Shown here one piece after another: positions 24,130 through 35,025 of a DNA stretch of 64,000 nt. Location: NCBI GenBank assembly GCA_018873245.2, contig JAEMBT020000003.1, forward strand, positions 522,001-586,000, read 5' to 3'. Position 1 is the stretch's first letter, and every line of letters starts with the position of its first letter. This stretch comes from Archegozetes longisetosus. Its lineage: Eukaryota > Arthropoda > Arachnida > Sarcoptiformes > Trhypochthoniidae. The notes below the pieces were generated by a model. It was not told where the DNA came from. It did not search any database and saw nothing but the letters and a program-made list of their open reading frames with translations. The position numbers and the translations under genes were made by a program.

Positions 24130-25117
24130 CAGGGTAACCAGACGTCCCACATTGTGCGGGACAGTCCCTCATTGAGTGGCTTTGTCCCTCAACAAGCAAG
24201 CCTTCGATGTGAAACGCATTTGTCCCACATTCCACAGATATTTTAATCTTCTAAAAAATACTCATAATAATTGTCCAAATGAGGAAAGCATTTTGGAGTA
24301 ATTCTAAGAACCAGTTATTTCACACATAAATTATATCCCTGGGGTAAGAGTAGGGTGACCACATGTCCTCCTTTAGAGAGGACAGTTCTCTTTTGAAAAA
24401 TTTTGTCCTATGTCCTCCCGGAGGTCAGAGGAGGACAATACAAAGTCCTCCTCTACAAAAAGCATTAAAATTTCCTGAGACTGTAATTATTTCTTATGTT
24501 TGTATGCAAAAGTCAAATTATGCCCTTCTCGTAGTCAAAGATAGTATAATTTCGCATATATATACATTATAAAGGGAACAGTTAGGAGGTTTATACATAA
24601 TATGGTGCAATCATACGTTTGAATTATCAAATACATGTGACGTAGTTATAAAAATGTTAATCGAAATAATCTCTCTTTATAATTGTAAATCACAATGTCT
24701 CAGAAGAGAAGCAAAAGAATATAAGAAGTATTCATTTAGACACAAATTGTATTATACTAAATAATATGTGAATAAAAAATAAAAATATCTTCCTCTGTCC
24801 TCCCTTTCAATTACTTAAGTCCTCCCGTATAGCAGTTATGACGTGGTCACTCTAGGTAAGAGTACTATCATTAATCTTATTGAGAAGTTGGCTACTTATA
24901 TACTTAAGATTAACTCAATAAAAATATAATAAAATATAACACAAAATTACTAAATGCTGTTAAATCTAGTAAAAAGTATATAATTTCGAAACTTTTATAG
25001 AAATTCAATTTATTATAAACTCATGTTTTTTGACATCGAAATATTTTTTTAAATCAAAAAGGGGACCCTTTAAAAAATGTTGTCTCTCATTACACCGATC
25101 TCGATCTGGTCACCCTA
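24130..25117. mobile_element. hAT-type element, host of a second hAT
   Basis: The left end CAGGGTAACCAGACGTCCC pairs with the right end, whose reverse complement is TAGGGTGACCAGAT. Flanking 8-mers AATATACG (24122-24129) and AATAAACG (25118-25125) differ at one base, consistent with an aged target-site duplication. The element at 24351-24854 is inserted within it. No transposase is visible. Confidence 0.82.
24351..24854. mobile_element. hAT-type MITE nested in another hAT
   Basis: Ends TAGGGTGACCACATGTCCTCC and the reverse complement of TAGAGTGACCACGT, flanked by perfect GGTAAGAG duplications at 24343-24350 and 24855-24862. Subterminal GTCCTCC motifs recur at both ends. It is younger than the 24130-25117 element that it interrupts. 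Confidence 0.88.
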
Positions 25118-25176
25118 AATAAACGCCATTTTATGCTCTATTCCGTTATACTTGAATTGTTCTCTTAAACAATTCA

Positions 25177-25419
25177 TTGTTTATGTCATACCCCGGACAT
25201 TCTTTGGTCAAAGTATTCAATTTGTGTCTTAATTTCAAAGTTCATCACCTAAAATATAGCTTTGTCCAAGTTAAGTTTGGAGGAGTGGATTTAAACTCAA
25301 GATTAATTCTCATTTATTGCGTTGTATTAATTCTATTTGCAATGGTATTGCTGACAAACTCTTCGGCTTCGGTCAACTTTGATCTAAGTAACTCCTATAA
25401 GTCTTATTTATTAAACTAA
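25177..25419 (+). pseudogene. Possible receptor-like fragment (chemoreceptor family?)
   Basis: An 80-residue frame has one hydrophobic segment (LILIYCVVLILFAMVLL) followed by TNSSASVNFDLSNSYKSYLL. This resembles the segment after the sixth membrane helix of the receptor genes at 38 and 54 kb (VINSASSV...KSY.LLNKL). No flanking exons of the family were found. It could be a lone relic or a chance match. Confidence 0.22.
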
Positions 25420-25737
25420 TAGTCTGCATAGTAACACGAAAATACTGATCACTAAACTGGTGAATGGAAAAACCTTTAAATTTTGTTCAAATAATTTTTG
25501 TGATGATTGAATTAAAGAATACTTTTTATACCCTGGTTTAATAATCGTTGGCTTTGATCGAAAGAATTGACCGAAAAAGAGTCGATTTTTATTGTTGAAA
25601 ACTATTTCTGTTCAATTGTTTGCGTTTATATGAAAATTTGCTTATTATCCGAAAGTAGTAACCAATATCAGGCTTTACTGTGCAGCTACCTATGTAATTG
25701 TAGTATGAACTGACCAATAATACTTTATTGATTAAAG

Positions 25738-26513
25738 GAGGATGTCCATTTTCTATGAGCCAATGGAGGTAATTGCAACATCATAAAATCTATACCAAAA
25801 TACTCACAAGGTCTAGTACTACAACTTTGTTGCTGACACCGTTGTAGGTCACCGGGTTTAGCCGCTAAAGGGCTCCAGATATAAAGCTCACAGAAAACAG
25901 ACATATGAGGAGTCTTTTTCCACTAGTTCGACCTTGCTGAATCGTATGATGATGACATCATTCTGGTAGGACATGAGGCTGCGACGGGGCCCACCTCTTC
26001 AGTGCAAAAATGGCCTTAGAACTGTCGGATGTTGTGCCCATATCATGACAGTTCTGTGGTATCTTGGGTATGGCCAGCACCTTCCCGAGATTCTAGAACC
26101 TGATGCCTCATTGAATGAGGTTTGTTTGGTTCTGGAAAGTACTGACACAGGCTCTGACTAGTTATGGCTAGTGAGCATTGGAAGGGCCCAATGGCCTAGG
26201 CCATACCCAGTCGCAACATGTATTCGCGAGTAAATGATTTATTATCTATTTTAAGAAAACTGCCATTTTCCATGTTCTATTGAAAAATTAACATCATCAT
26301 CGGTTCAGCATGTTTGGGTTAATAGGATTCGGCATCTCGTATTCGTGTTTTCCTCAATTTTTTATTACAACTTAAGAGCCATTTAGCGGGTGAACCCCGC
26401 CCTCAACAACTATACTCCCATAAGTAAAGTTGTAGTATTTGACCTGGCAAGTATTTTGGTATAGGTTCTGCAATGTTGCAATTACCTCCAAAGATGGACT
26501 TCCTCCTTTAAGC
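25738..26513. mobile_element. Inverted-repeat element carrying a SWIM-finger relic
   Basis: Inverted arms of about 75-100 bp pair between 25738-25835 and about 26400-26513. Shared blocks are GGAGG.TGTCCAT, GGAGGTAATTGCAACAT and CTATACCAAAATACT. The plus strand between the arms contains the protein relic at 25973-26161, so this is a deleted copy of a larger DNA transposon. No target-site duplication was readable. Confidence 0.72.
25973..26161 (+). pseudogene. SWIM-type zinc-finger fragment of a transposase
   Basis: The 62-codon frame contains CKNGLRTVGCCAHIMTVLWY, then a conserved hydrophobic tail. This fits the C-x-C...C-x-H pattern of SWIM fingers at the C terminus of some eukaryotic transposases, with the first cysteine of the pair lost (LQC instead of CxC). 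The rest of the transposase is absent. The ATG at 25973 is not a genuine start. Confidence 0.55.
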
Positions 26514-27157
26514 ACAGGATAGCTTGAGTGTAAAAAGCTACGGATTGTTAAAGCTAAAGAGTGTAAAGCTAAAGCTACAGTTAGACAAAAAAGATAAACC
26601 TAACTTTGGATGTTCTCTCGTGCTGTAACAATCACACGTGCGAAAAGGTTAATTTTATTTTCTCTTATAGATAGTTATGGCGATCTCAGTGTTTTCCCTC
26701 GAATTAGTTGATATTATCGGTTTGAGGTCTACTGAAAAATTGTTTGTAAATTAACTACTCAAGTCAACATTAATTTATGAAAGTTATTTATTAAATTTGA
26801 GCGCAAAAATTTTATTTTGATAAAATATACTCATTTTCTAGGCATATATCTTTATCTGAATTAATGCCCAACTAATTATTAAGAATAAAAATTTAAACTA
26901 TTGGTTCAATTAATTCCGTAATGAAACTTAAAAGTATTTATCAATAATCATGCGCTTGACCTATATATGAATGATAAAACTCTTATCGTTATCTAAGCAT
27001 GTTTTCTGTTCTCATACACTTATCAGTTTTCAAAGAATTAATAGCAGATTAAAGATAATCGAGATCCTATTGAATTCCCAAAAATGAAAAGATAGAATAC
27101 TTTAAAAAATTAGAAAACGGAAAATTTTAAGAAATACGTCGACTATAAGTAATTAAA
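26514..27157. other. Intergenic upstream of LRR-B
   Basis: AT-rich, with no gene seen. It presumably holds the LRR-B promoter, but I can point to no specific element. Confidence 0.4.
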
Positions 27158-28263
27158 ATGTATAGTAAGTGTTGGTTAATTATTATAAACTGTTTTATGC
27201 AAATATTGATTGCTTTGTTTATGCAATAGAGGTCCTGATCATGTTAGGTATCTTATCATCAGTTGCTTATTGTGCCGTCCATAACGTCACATGTCCGAAG
27301 GCAGCGGACATCAAGCCATGTGAATGCTATACAAATTCAGCTCAGGTCTATTGTGTTGGACCTGATTTAGATGAGAGTCATATCAAAAATGTTGGGCCAA
27401 ATGTCAAAACTGATCATGGATTATTCCATCTTTTACTCATTAGAGATACTAAACTTAAGACAGTACCTAAACACGCTTTCAGTGAATCAAAATTTGAGAA
27501 AATATTCATTGAAAGTACGAATTTCAGCAAAAGTTTGGCTGCGAGTACTAAAAATTTTATTTTTTTATTAATAGATAATCACGACTTGACTCATATCGAT
27601 GCCGAAGCCTTCATAAGAGGTAACTTAACATCACTGGTGATTCAAAACAATCCCTCTCTTTCATCGAACGATATCTTCAATTTGGCTAAAAACTTGACTC
27701 CAAGTGAATCGATAGAATTCAATAATAACTACATAAAAGAAGTTCCCGAAAATGCTTTTGCTTCAGATCCACATAAGAGTACAGTCACTCATATATTCCT
27801 ATCTAATAACACATATAATGAGAAAATAGGCAAAAATGCATTTATAGGTAATCCACACCTAACACAGTTGGGACTCGATAACAATAACATTCATACTATA
27901 GACGATTATGGTCTTAACTTCACTGATTCTACGACTACTGGACATCATCTGACTGTTTATCTCAATAATAATAAGTTGAACTCTTACAGCTTTAACAAAC
28001 ATACTATTGTTATACCGCGTAATATTTATGTGACTTTTCATTTGGAAAATAATGCTTTTAATGACTTGAATGAAGATGTTTTCAAGCCTTTAGCTGCTGA
28101 CGGAAATAAGTTTGTCTTAACCGGCAATAAGTTTTACTGTGACTGTAGAATGCGATGGATTTTGAGCGAACCTCAAAGTAATAATATTTATAATGTTAAT
28201 TGTGTTAATCATAACAATACTGATATTCTTCACTTGAAAGAAACTGATTTGCAGTGCTTTTAA
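27158..28263 (+). CDS. LRR-B: secreted leucine-rich-repeat protein
   Basis: Exons 27158-27164, 27230-27514 and 27575-28263 give 326 residues. The first coding segment is only ATG plus four bases, with donor GTAAGT at 27165. It joins to give a signal peptide beginning MYKVLIMLGILSSVAYC. Then come an N-terminal cysteine cap (NVTCPKAADIKPCECY ... YCVG), about nine degenerate LRRs with asparagine-rich consensus (NNNxI, NNKL), and a C-terminal cap beginning FYCDCRMRW and ending LQC. Several N-x-S/T sites fit an extracellular glycoprotein. The second intron (60 nt) has no stop and a length divisible by three; the splice is supported by LRR-A and LRR-C. AATAAA is at 28296-28301. Binding partner is unknown; LRR proteins of this kind are usually adhesion, immune or matrix components. 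Confidence 0.88.
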
Positions 28264-28745
28264 TTTTGTCAAATTTTAAATCAGGTCAACATTTCAATAA
28301 ATTAATGCAAAAAAGTTGATTTTAGTAAAGTTTCTAAAAGTTTATATCTGTCAGTCCTATCAATCTGTTCACTGCAGAAACACTTATTCGAAAGCTTTCA
28401 AAAACACGTTAAGTAACATGTCGCTAAAACCTTACTGATCACAGACTGAGCCTAAACTATCGAAACGTTGACATTAATACTAAGATAATAAACTATGAAC
28501 TTTAAGACAAATGTTGTTTTATTCGTTATTATATTGTGTTAAATATTGGAAAATGTAAACTAACGTTTTGTTTCTAAACAATTATAGTCACATCAGAAAA
28601 TTGATATTTGATAATAATGTGAGTTCAAAGTGTAATAACTTATTGCTAGTTAACTAAGTAATTTTTTGAAGCAGTTAAATAGTTCATAAAATATAAGTAT
28701 AAATTTTTCTTAAAGTGAGCAGACTGATAAAACTAACAGGTGTGT
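28264..28745. other. 3' flank of LRR-B, no further gene
   Basis: Holds the LRR-B poly(A) signal and then AT-rich DNA without coding signal. Confidence 0.45.
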
Positions 28746-28892
28746 GAAGTCTGTTTTTGAAGAAATGGCTTAGCAAATAGACCTTTAACTATGTACTAAA
28801 TAAACTTTCTATATTGAATTGAGTGTAGAAAGTATGTTTAATGAATAGAAAAAAGCTTATTCGCTAAGGTATTTCTTCAAAAACAGGATTCA
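28746..28892. mobile_element. Small foldback MITE (~147 bp)
   Basis: Arms of about 40 bases pair (core CTGTTTTTGAAGAAAT and its reverse complement), and the centre is itself partly palindromic (CTTTCTA ... TAGAAAG). Non-coding. Confidence 0.7.
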
Positions 28893-29366
28893 TGTATTTA
28901 CAGTCATATTGAAGCGCGTTAAAATGATGGCTTACTAATCAGATACCAATTCATTTTCAATTGTTTTATACCAAAAATTGTTAAAAATAATTCTCTGCAA
29001 AAGTCTTATCTCTACGAATACACGAACTCCAAGTCTTGAATTCATTATTTAGTCTATCATCACAGCCAGTGGGGGACTAGGGGGCTATAGTCTCTCCAAA
29101 AGTTTTTCAAAATTTAAGTGCAGATCTTTATTGATAGAAGTTGTTACAAAAACTTTGAAACAGTATTTGAGAACCAAAAGGCTATTGTCATAATCAAGAG
29201 AAGCAATACTATAATGTTGCTTCGAAACATAGACAGAATTCGGCAAAAAAGTTGAAAAAATAGTTGATTAATATAATTGTGGAACAAATCCCAAAATCAA
29301 GCCTTAAATTTTACTATCAAATATTGACTTTTAATACATGATTTATATTTCAATAAGATAAGTATA
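28893..29366. other. Intergenic, no gene seen
   Basis: AT-rich spacer between the small hairpin element and the Tc1 element. Confidence 0.45.
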
Positions 29367-30900
29367 CAATGCGCCAAAAAATTATAACCCGTCATAAAAT
29401 TCTTTAATAACTTTTTATTATTACAATATATTACAAAGAAAATTTGACAAAACTATAAAAAATAAATTGCTAATAATTATTCAAAGTTTGAATTATCTAC
29501 TTCCGAACCTAGCGTAGCAGCGACCAACTTTTTAGATATTTTATGCGCGACAATTATAGCACGCGTACAGCTAGTTCACCTAAAATCAGTGTTTAGTAGC
29601 TGATGGCCTTAACATTCTTTTTGAGAAGCTGGACTATACGTCGCGGCATCAACTGGACGAGTTTCTGAAGTTCTGGTAACTGAATCTGATCCCAAAAAGC
29701 CTCAATGGCGGTCTTTAGTTCGGCTATGGTGTCGTAGTGGAGGCCACCGGCGTATACCAGCCGAACCAAAGAGCCCCAGAGGTTCTCAATGGGGCTGAGA
29801 TCCGAGCTGCGTGCCGGTCATTCCAGAACCCAAACTCTGTTGTCCTGAAAACACTTTTGTTGTTCTGACCGTATGGATGGGTGTGTTGTCCTGCTGGAAC
29901 TTCCTGTTACTACTGCCAATTCGCCCCCCTAAATAAAAGAAAGTGCTGCTGGAGAACTTCCTGATAGGCAACTGCATTTTGCAGACCATCCAGAAAAGCG
30001 ATGGTAGTCTTTCCGTTATGTCCGAAGGCAGCCCATACCATCATGGAACTACTCCCAGGGTCTTCTTTGAGTAATACTGCGGTTTCTGGCGTAGACCGTG
30101 CCTTTAGTACTGCCAACCGTTGGGGCCATCTGGATTGAACTTTACTTCGTCGCTGAAGAGGACGGTTTGCCACATAGTGGTTCAGGATACTAGTGATCGC
30201 CCCAGTTCAGTCGTGCCTAAATGTGTTTAGCCTCAAGTTTCGCGTATTTGTTCCTCTTCTTGTATTTGAAGTGTAGCGACGAACCGATGATCCTTTGAAA
30301 ACTTCTAGTACTTGGAGAAACCTTCTGCCCGACCCTGATCTGGTCCGCAGAAAGTCTACCGGTGCTGGCAGCTCTTAGGATCCGTCTCTGTGCGTTCGTC
30401 CAGTGTCCATAGTCTTACCGTTCGTTTAGTGTGTCCATAGTTTTTTGGATCTTTCAGAAACCTGCTGGTGGTGGTTCGGCCTCTTCCTAGTTTTCTTTCG
30501 ATGGTGGTAGGGTTTAGGCCCTGGTCGCGGTAGTCTAGGATCTGACCTTGTTGGAAGGAGCTTAGTTGAATACCTTGATATGTTAAAGAATGAAGGATAC
30601 TTCAAAAAAGATCAGACACACTAGGTCTGTGGCGATGTCCAAAGATTGCGATTTGATGATAGAAAAATAAATTTGATAGCTTCTGATGGCTTACGTGATA
30701 TATTTATGTCGTACTTTAAAATCCTGTTTTAGCATGTTTTGGGCTCCCATGCGTGAGCAGCTTGGACTTTACCGGTTAAAACCTGTCTGGACGTCTCTAC
30801 CCTCACTCTAAGCCTAAGCCCGAGTGAAAAAAAATTTCGCTAACCCTACGAAAAGTTATTAATAGAATTTTATGACGGGTTATAATTTTGTCGCGCACTG
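29367..30900 (-). mobile_element. Tc1-like transposon, decayed
   Basis: Terminal inverted repeats of about 45 bp (left core CAATGCGCCAAAAAATTATA, right core its mirror ending CGCGCACTG) share the AACCCGTCATAAAATTCT block. TA lies on each side (29365-29366 and 30901-30902). The 1.53-kb length is normal for Tc1. The transposase runs on the minus strand and is broken. Confidence 0.9.
29593..30590 (-). pseudogene. Tc1-like transposase, frameshifted
   Basis: Read from 30590 downwards. An HTH region (FQQGQILDYRDQGLNPTTI, then RKLGRGRTTTSRFLKDPKNY) is followed by the FSDEVKFN catalytic region near 30150, FQQDNTPIHT near 29900, and WPARSSDLSPIENLWG near 29800, before an intact C-terminal helix region to the stop at 29593-29595. 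Frame changes occur near 30120, 29940 and 29850, so no full protein is made. The three acidic positions of the DDE triad can still be recognised in pieces. Confidence 0.85.
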
Positions 30901-31284
30901 TATGTATTGAAAAACAAATTATGCGCTAGAAAATGTTTTGAAACAATAAATCACTGACTTAGTCAATGCTCTAATTATTAAATCGAGTCTCGGTAAAAAA
31001 TCAAAGTTTATTATTATGGTTTGTTTCATAATCAAATCAATCAACAATTTTTTCAACTATCTGCTTTTCTCTGCTTATAAATCAAAGTACTACCATGTCC
31101 AAATAGTTTTATTAGGTAACCGATTAATTAGTCACATTTTAGAATATGAATATATAAAGAATTAATTCTTAAAGAATACTAATTTTAAAAATTTTTCTAC
31201 ACGTTCCTTATGTAAACACATTATTATTGCATAATTCTGTGAAATAATTTTGTAAATAATTAAGTTACAAAATTAGTTAGAAAC

Positions 31285-32267
31285 ATGACTGACCAGAGAC
31301 AACACTTAAAACATTGTGTTTTATGAATGGCGAAAAGGAAGCAATGCTTCAGTGGCCATAAAGAATACTTGCAAAGTTTATGACAATATTTTAGAACATC
31401 GCACGTACCTCAGATGGTTCGAGAAATTCAGTTCCATTGACCTCAGTCTTGAGGATACGCCCGGGAAAGGTCGTCCAACAGAAGAGGACAACGAGTGTCT
31501 GATGACATCAGTGGAATCAGACCCGAGACAAACAACACAAGAAATGGCACTCAAAATGGGATGCAGCGATGAAGCTATTGTTCACAAACAGGGAGTTTGG
31601 GTACCGTACCTGCTTTCGGAGTAAAATCTGATTCAACGGATGTCCATAGCCTCCTCTTTGTTGGCCCACAATAGTTCTGAACCATTTCTTCACCAAATAA
31701 CCACTGGAGATGAGAAGTGGGTTCTCTACGTCATCATCTAACGTACAACGCAGTGGGCAATTCGTGGCCAAACACCCCTCCCAACTGAAAAACCCAGACC
31801 ATCCGAAGATAATGCTTTCAATTTAGTGGGATATGCGTGAGCGGTGTACTGGGAACTGCTTTACCCAAACTTAACCATTACTGCCGACCTCTACTCTAAC
31901 CAATTGGATCGACTATGAGAAGCACTGGTGAGGAATCGGCCATCTTTGGTCAACAGGAAGGCTGTTATCCTACTTCATGATAATCCAAAACCACACACTG
32001 CAAGACAGACTCAATAAAAGATTAAAGAGTTGGTCTGGATAGCCTTGCCCACTCCCATGTAGCCCAGATATCTCTCCCTCCGATTACCACCTTTTCCTCT
32101 CGCTTTCGAATCATTTGATGGGAAAGCAGTTTCAAATGAAGAGTGAAAGAAGACATCACTTCATTTGTTGTCTCAAACCATGCGATTTCTTTGAGAAGGG
32201 GATCAAAAAGTTGGTCAATCGATGGCAAACAGTTGTCGAAAAAGAAGGTCAATATATCGTTGATTAA
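31285..32267 (+). pseudogene. Mariner transposase pseudogene
   Basis: It starts at ATG 31285 and a frameshift follows within 15 codons. The body shows mariner hallmarks in order: YEWRKGSNASVA, the SLEDTPGKGRP loop, GVWVPYLLSE, TGDEKWVLY (first catalytic Asp), ILLHDN.KPHTA (second Asp), and a frameshifted SPDISPSDYHLF (third Asp region). At least six stop codons and several frameshifts destroy it. Residue choice around WVPH-like and GDEKW fits a mauritiana/cecropia-type mariner, but subfamily is an inference. Confidence 0.88.
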
Positions 32268-32299
32268 ACATTACTCATTATTTTTATAATTAAACTCTT

Positions 32300-34045
32300 A
32301 GTCAGTTTCGGGAGATGGGGTGAAGGCTATAACTCGAGAACCACTCAATGTTTAAATTAATGTAATATATCAATGGACTCTGCTTTATGTGGCGAATACT
32401 TCAATCTATATCACTGCCCTTGGGTCATGACATTTGACCTCGATAAGCACAAAAACAAAAATAATCCAAAATTTCCACATTGAGCGATTTTCGAAATTCG
32501 ACCGTCGTTCGATTCAGCATTGTTTACTGCTTCAATAAGTCTATAGGGTCTACACTCTATATGACCTCTGACCTTTGTTAGAAGCTAAAAACTAGTCGAA
32601 GTTGCATTTTATGCATTTTAAAGTGTGATCTTGACTTTTGGCTTTTAATTTAAGCTTTTTCAGAATCTCCTGTGCCTCTAACACATTGAGACAACATTTG
32701 GCCATGATATTGAACTTTGACCTTTGACCTATGGAATTTTTACTCCTTTTCTACTACACAAGTGGAGTATAATTGGATTCGCCTCATCATACTAAGTTCA
32801 CTGATATCTTATTTGCCTGTCTTATGACTTTTGACCTTTGACTCCTTAACGCTATCCCTAGCGTTTGTTTCCACCAGAACTTGATTTTTCTGGTCACATA
32901 ATTAATTAATACAGTTAGAGCCCTAAAACAATAGTAGTCGATAATTAATCATATATATTGCATCATTCATCTCATATCATCCGCAGTATCTTTTGTACTG
33001 GATCTTTCGAGTGTTCTGCCGAAGAAACCATTGAATTTATAGTCGATGTATATATTTTCTGAATCAGTAAAATGATTAGATGTCAGGGGAAAATTCATCC
33101 CCGGGTACACCCATTATAGAAAGTTACGCCCACTTTTCGAATTTTCATTAATCTTATGTTTAAGCTGTAAAAAGTGATTTAAGGGCTTTTCATTTTAAAT
33201 TATTCATCTTGTTTATAATTCATAGCATAATTTGAGTTTCAATTAGGTTGGGTTGGGTTTGGTTAAGTTTTGTTACAATTAAATGTTTCTGTCTCTTAAT
33301 TTCATTTAATCTCGTTCATTTGATCCCAGATAACTTTTGACCTAGAGTCATTGAGAGTTTATAACTGTGCATCTGTTTCTAACTCTCTATACGGAACCTA
33401 TCGACACTTCACTCATTAAAATCTGACCAGTAGTTCCTACTGTATACTTACACCATATTTCAATTATATATATGTATTATATGGGCGGTGGGTGCACAAT
33501 TTTTAAAACGTGCGTACCTGGATATGAAATTTTTCTTCTGAAATATACTCTTTATATTAATGACAAGATGCTCGTCCTCGTTACATTTAGTCCAACAGAA
33601 CAGTCCTATAGGACCGAAAGTCGAAGTTCACTGACAAGGTCAAATGGGGTAGAGAAGTGTGTGGAAGGTTAAGAAGATTAGTAGCAGGTCAAAGACATAT
33701 TTTAAGACCCAGGGATAGGCCTTTAAACGCATAAAACTTTCAACTTAAATTTATTTTTGGCTTCTATAAAAGGGAAGGGGTCAAATAGAGGGTAGCTCTC
33801 ATAGACAAATTGAGACATTAGGCCATGCTCAATCGAACGATGGTTGAATTTTGCAAATCGCACAATGTGAAAATTTTGAGTCAATTTGGTTTTAGACGTA
33901 TACCGAGGTCAAAGGTCATTGCATAGAACCACGTTATAGCTCAGCAAATTTGGGATGTAAAGACGAGTCTAACGATAATTCACTTTTGGCCGTATGTTGA
34001 GCGGTTCTCGAGTTATAGCTTTCACCCCATCTCCCGAAACTGACC
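32300..34045. mobile_element. Inverted-repeat element with ~300-bp arms, nested in mariner
   Basis: The ends begin (A/G)GTCAGTTTCGGGAGATGG and stay similar for about 300 bp in inverted orientation (32300-32580 and about 33780-34045). Perfect AAACTCTT duplications flank it (32292-32299 and 34046-34053). No transposase is found. The element contains repeated TGACCT/AGGTCA pairs with one-base spacing. Confidence 0.8.
32562..32844. promoter_or_regulatory. Cluster of DR1-type nuclear-receptor half-sites
   Basis: TGACCT-C-TGACCT at 32562-32574, TGAACTTTGACCTTTGACCT at 32711-32730 (three half-sites, one-base spacers) and TGACTT-T-TGACCT-T-TGACTC at 32825-32844. Another DR1, AGGTCA-A-AGGTCA, is at 33906-33918. 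DR1 elements are known targets of RXR/USP- and HNF4-type receptors. Function here is only inferred; the sites lie in a transposable element. Confidence 0.3.
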
Positions 34046-34086
34046 AAACTCTTTTCTTAAATGAGACAAATTAATTGGTTACCTGA

Positions 34087-34619
34087 TACTTTTAATCTCA
34101 AACTAATGCGTTCTGAACAAAGTTTTAAGGGTTTATTCACTCATTGAGTTACTATTAAGCTTAAAATATGAATCATTTAATTTTACGTAGTGAACGACCC
34201 AATAATCATAGATAAACAAATGATTTGATGCACTTTTTAAGTCAGGAAAGTTCAAAATAAAGTTCAAAAACATGTTTATCACAACATAAAATCTTTATCA
34301 TACGTGTTTACAATTAATTAATTCAACAAAATAATACCAATAACTCCTGAATCTGACAGAATATTGATTGTTATCTTGTTTCCCGATTTGATTCATTAGT
34401 TAACATTTGCATTTCTCTGTATAAATTATTCATAACTTGTGAGTCAATAAATATCATTTATAATTATCGGTCGTGAGTCGTGCTGATTTTTATTCTCAAA
34501 AGAAGGCTAGCTCCCAATAGTAATTTGACCCACGGCATGACTCCAGAAAGATATTGATCTCAATCTGTAGATCTCTTCTTCCTGAACAAGGTTTCAATCA
34601 GTAATTTTTTGAAAATTTA
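34087..34619. other. Intergenic, no gene seen
   Basis: AT-rich flank between two mobile elements. Confidence 0.4.
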
Positions 34620-35025
34620 GCGCAGTTCGGTGCCAGAGGGCGTTAAACACACAAATTTCGAAGTAACCCACAGAGACAAGTGAGACATCATTTCTGAATA
34701 ATTCGAGCATGCCAAATCGAATGGTGATAGCCTCAGGCTTGAAAAATTACATATTGGCATCGCAGGGTCACGATGACCCTACTCCCGCCCAACTTGAGCA
34801 AGAGGAGTGGAGCCAATTCTTCGTTTCGTTTTAATACAATATTTTTATCAATACTGGCTGTGATTCGAGTATTTTTTAAATTATTTTCTTATATATTGAT
34901 TTCTCGAGATCGGGAATATCACCATCGGATTTCTCGTTCCCGAATCAGTCACAATCGACGTCTTATTTGCCTCAATCTGTTACTTGAAATTTTCAACTTT
35001 GACGCCCTCTAGTGCCTAACTGCGC
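34620..35025. mobile_element. MITE with ~24-bp inverted ends
   Basis: GCGCAGTTCGGTGCCAGAGG (from 34620) is mirrored at the right end (to 35025) with about four mismatches. No target-site duplication could be read, and there is no transposase. The 79-codon frame inside is not protein-like. Confidence 0.6.

Larger units (their letters stand above)
31112..34086 (+). mobile_element. Mariner transposon split by a nested 1.75-kb element
   Basis: 31-bp ends TTAGGTAACCGATTAATTAG (from 31112) and an inverted partner ending at 34086 are about 80% alike and flanked by TA (31110-31111 and 34087-34088). The transposase relic lies at 31285-32267. A separate inverted-repeat element (32300-34045) sits in its 3' non-coding part, flanked by an AAACTCTT duplication. 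Without that insert the mariner is about 1.22 kb, close to the usual 1.3 kb. Confidence 0.85.

Noticed and set aside
29910..30173. Separate small gene on the minus strand
   Set aside because: It is one reading-frame piece of the broken Tc1 transposase, as is the frame at 29786-29989.
34773..35012. 79-codon open frame
   Set aside because: It lies wholly within a MITE with inverted ends and reads into the right arm.
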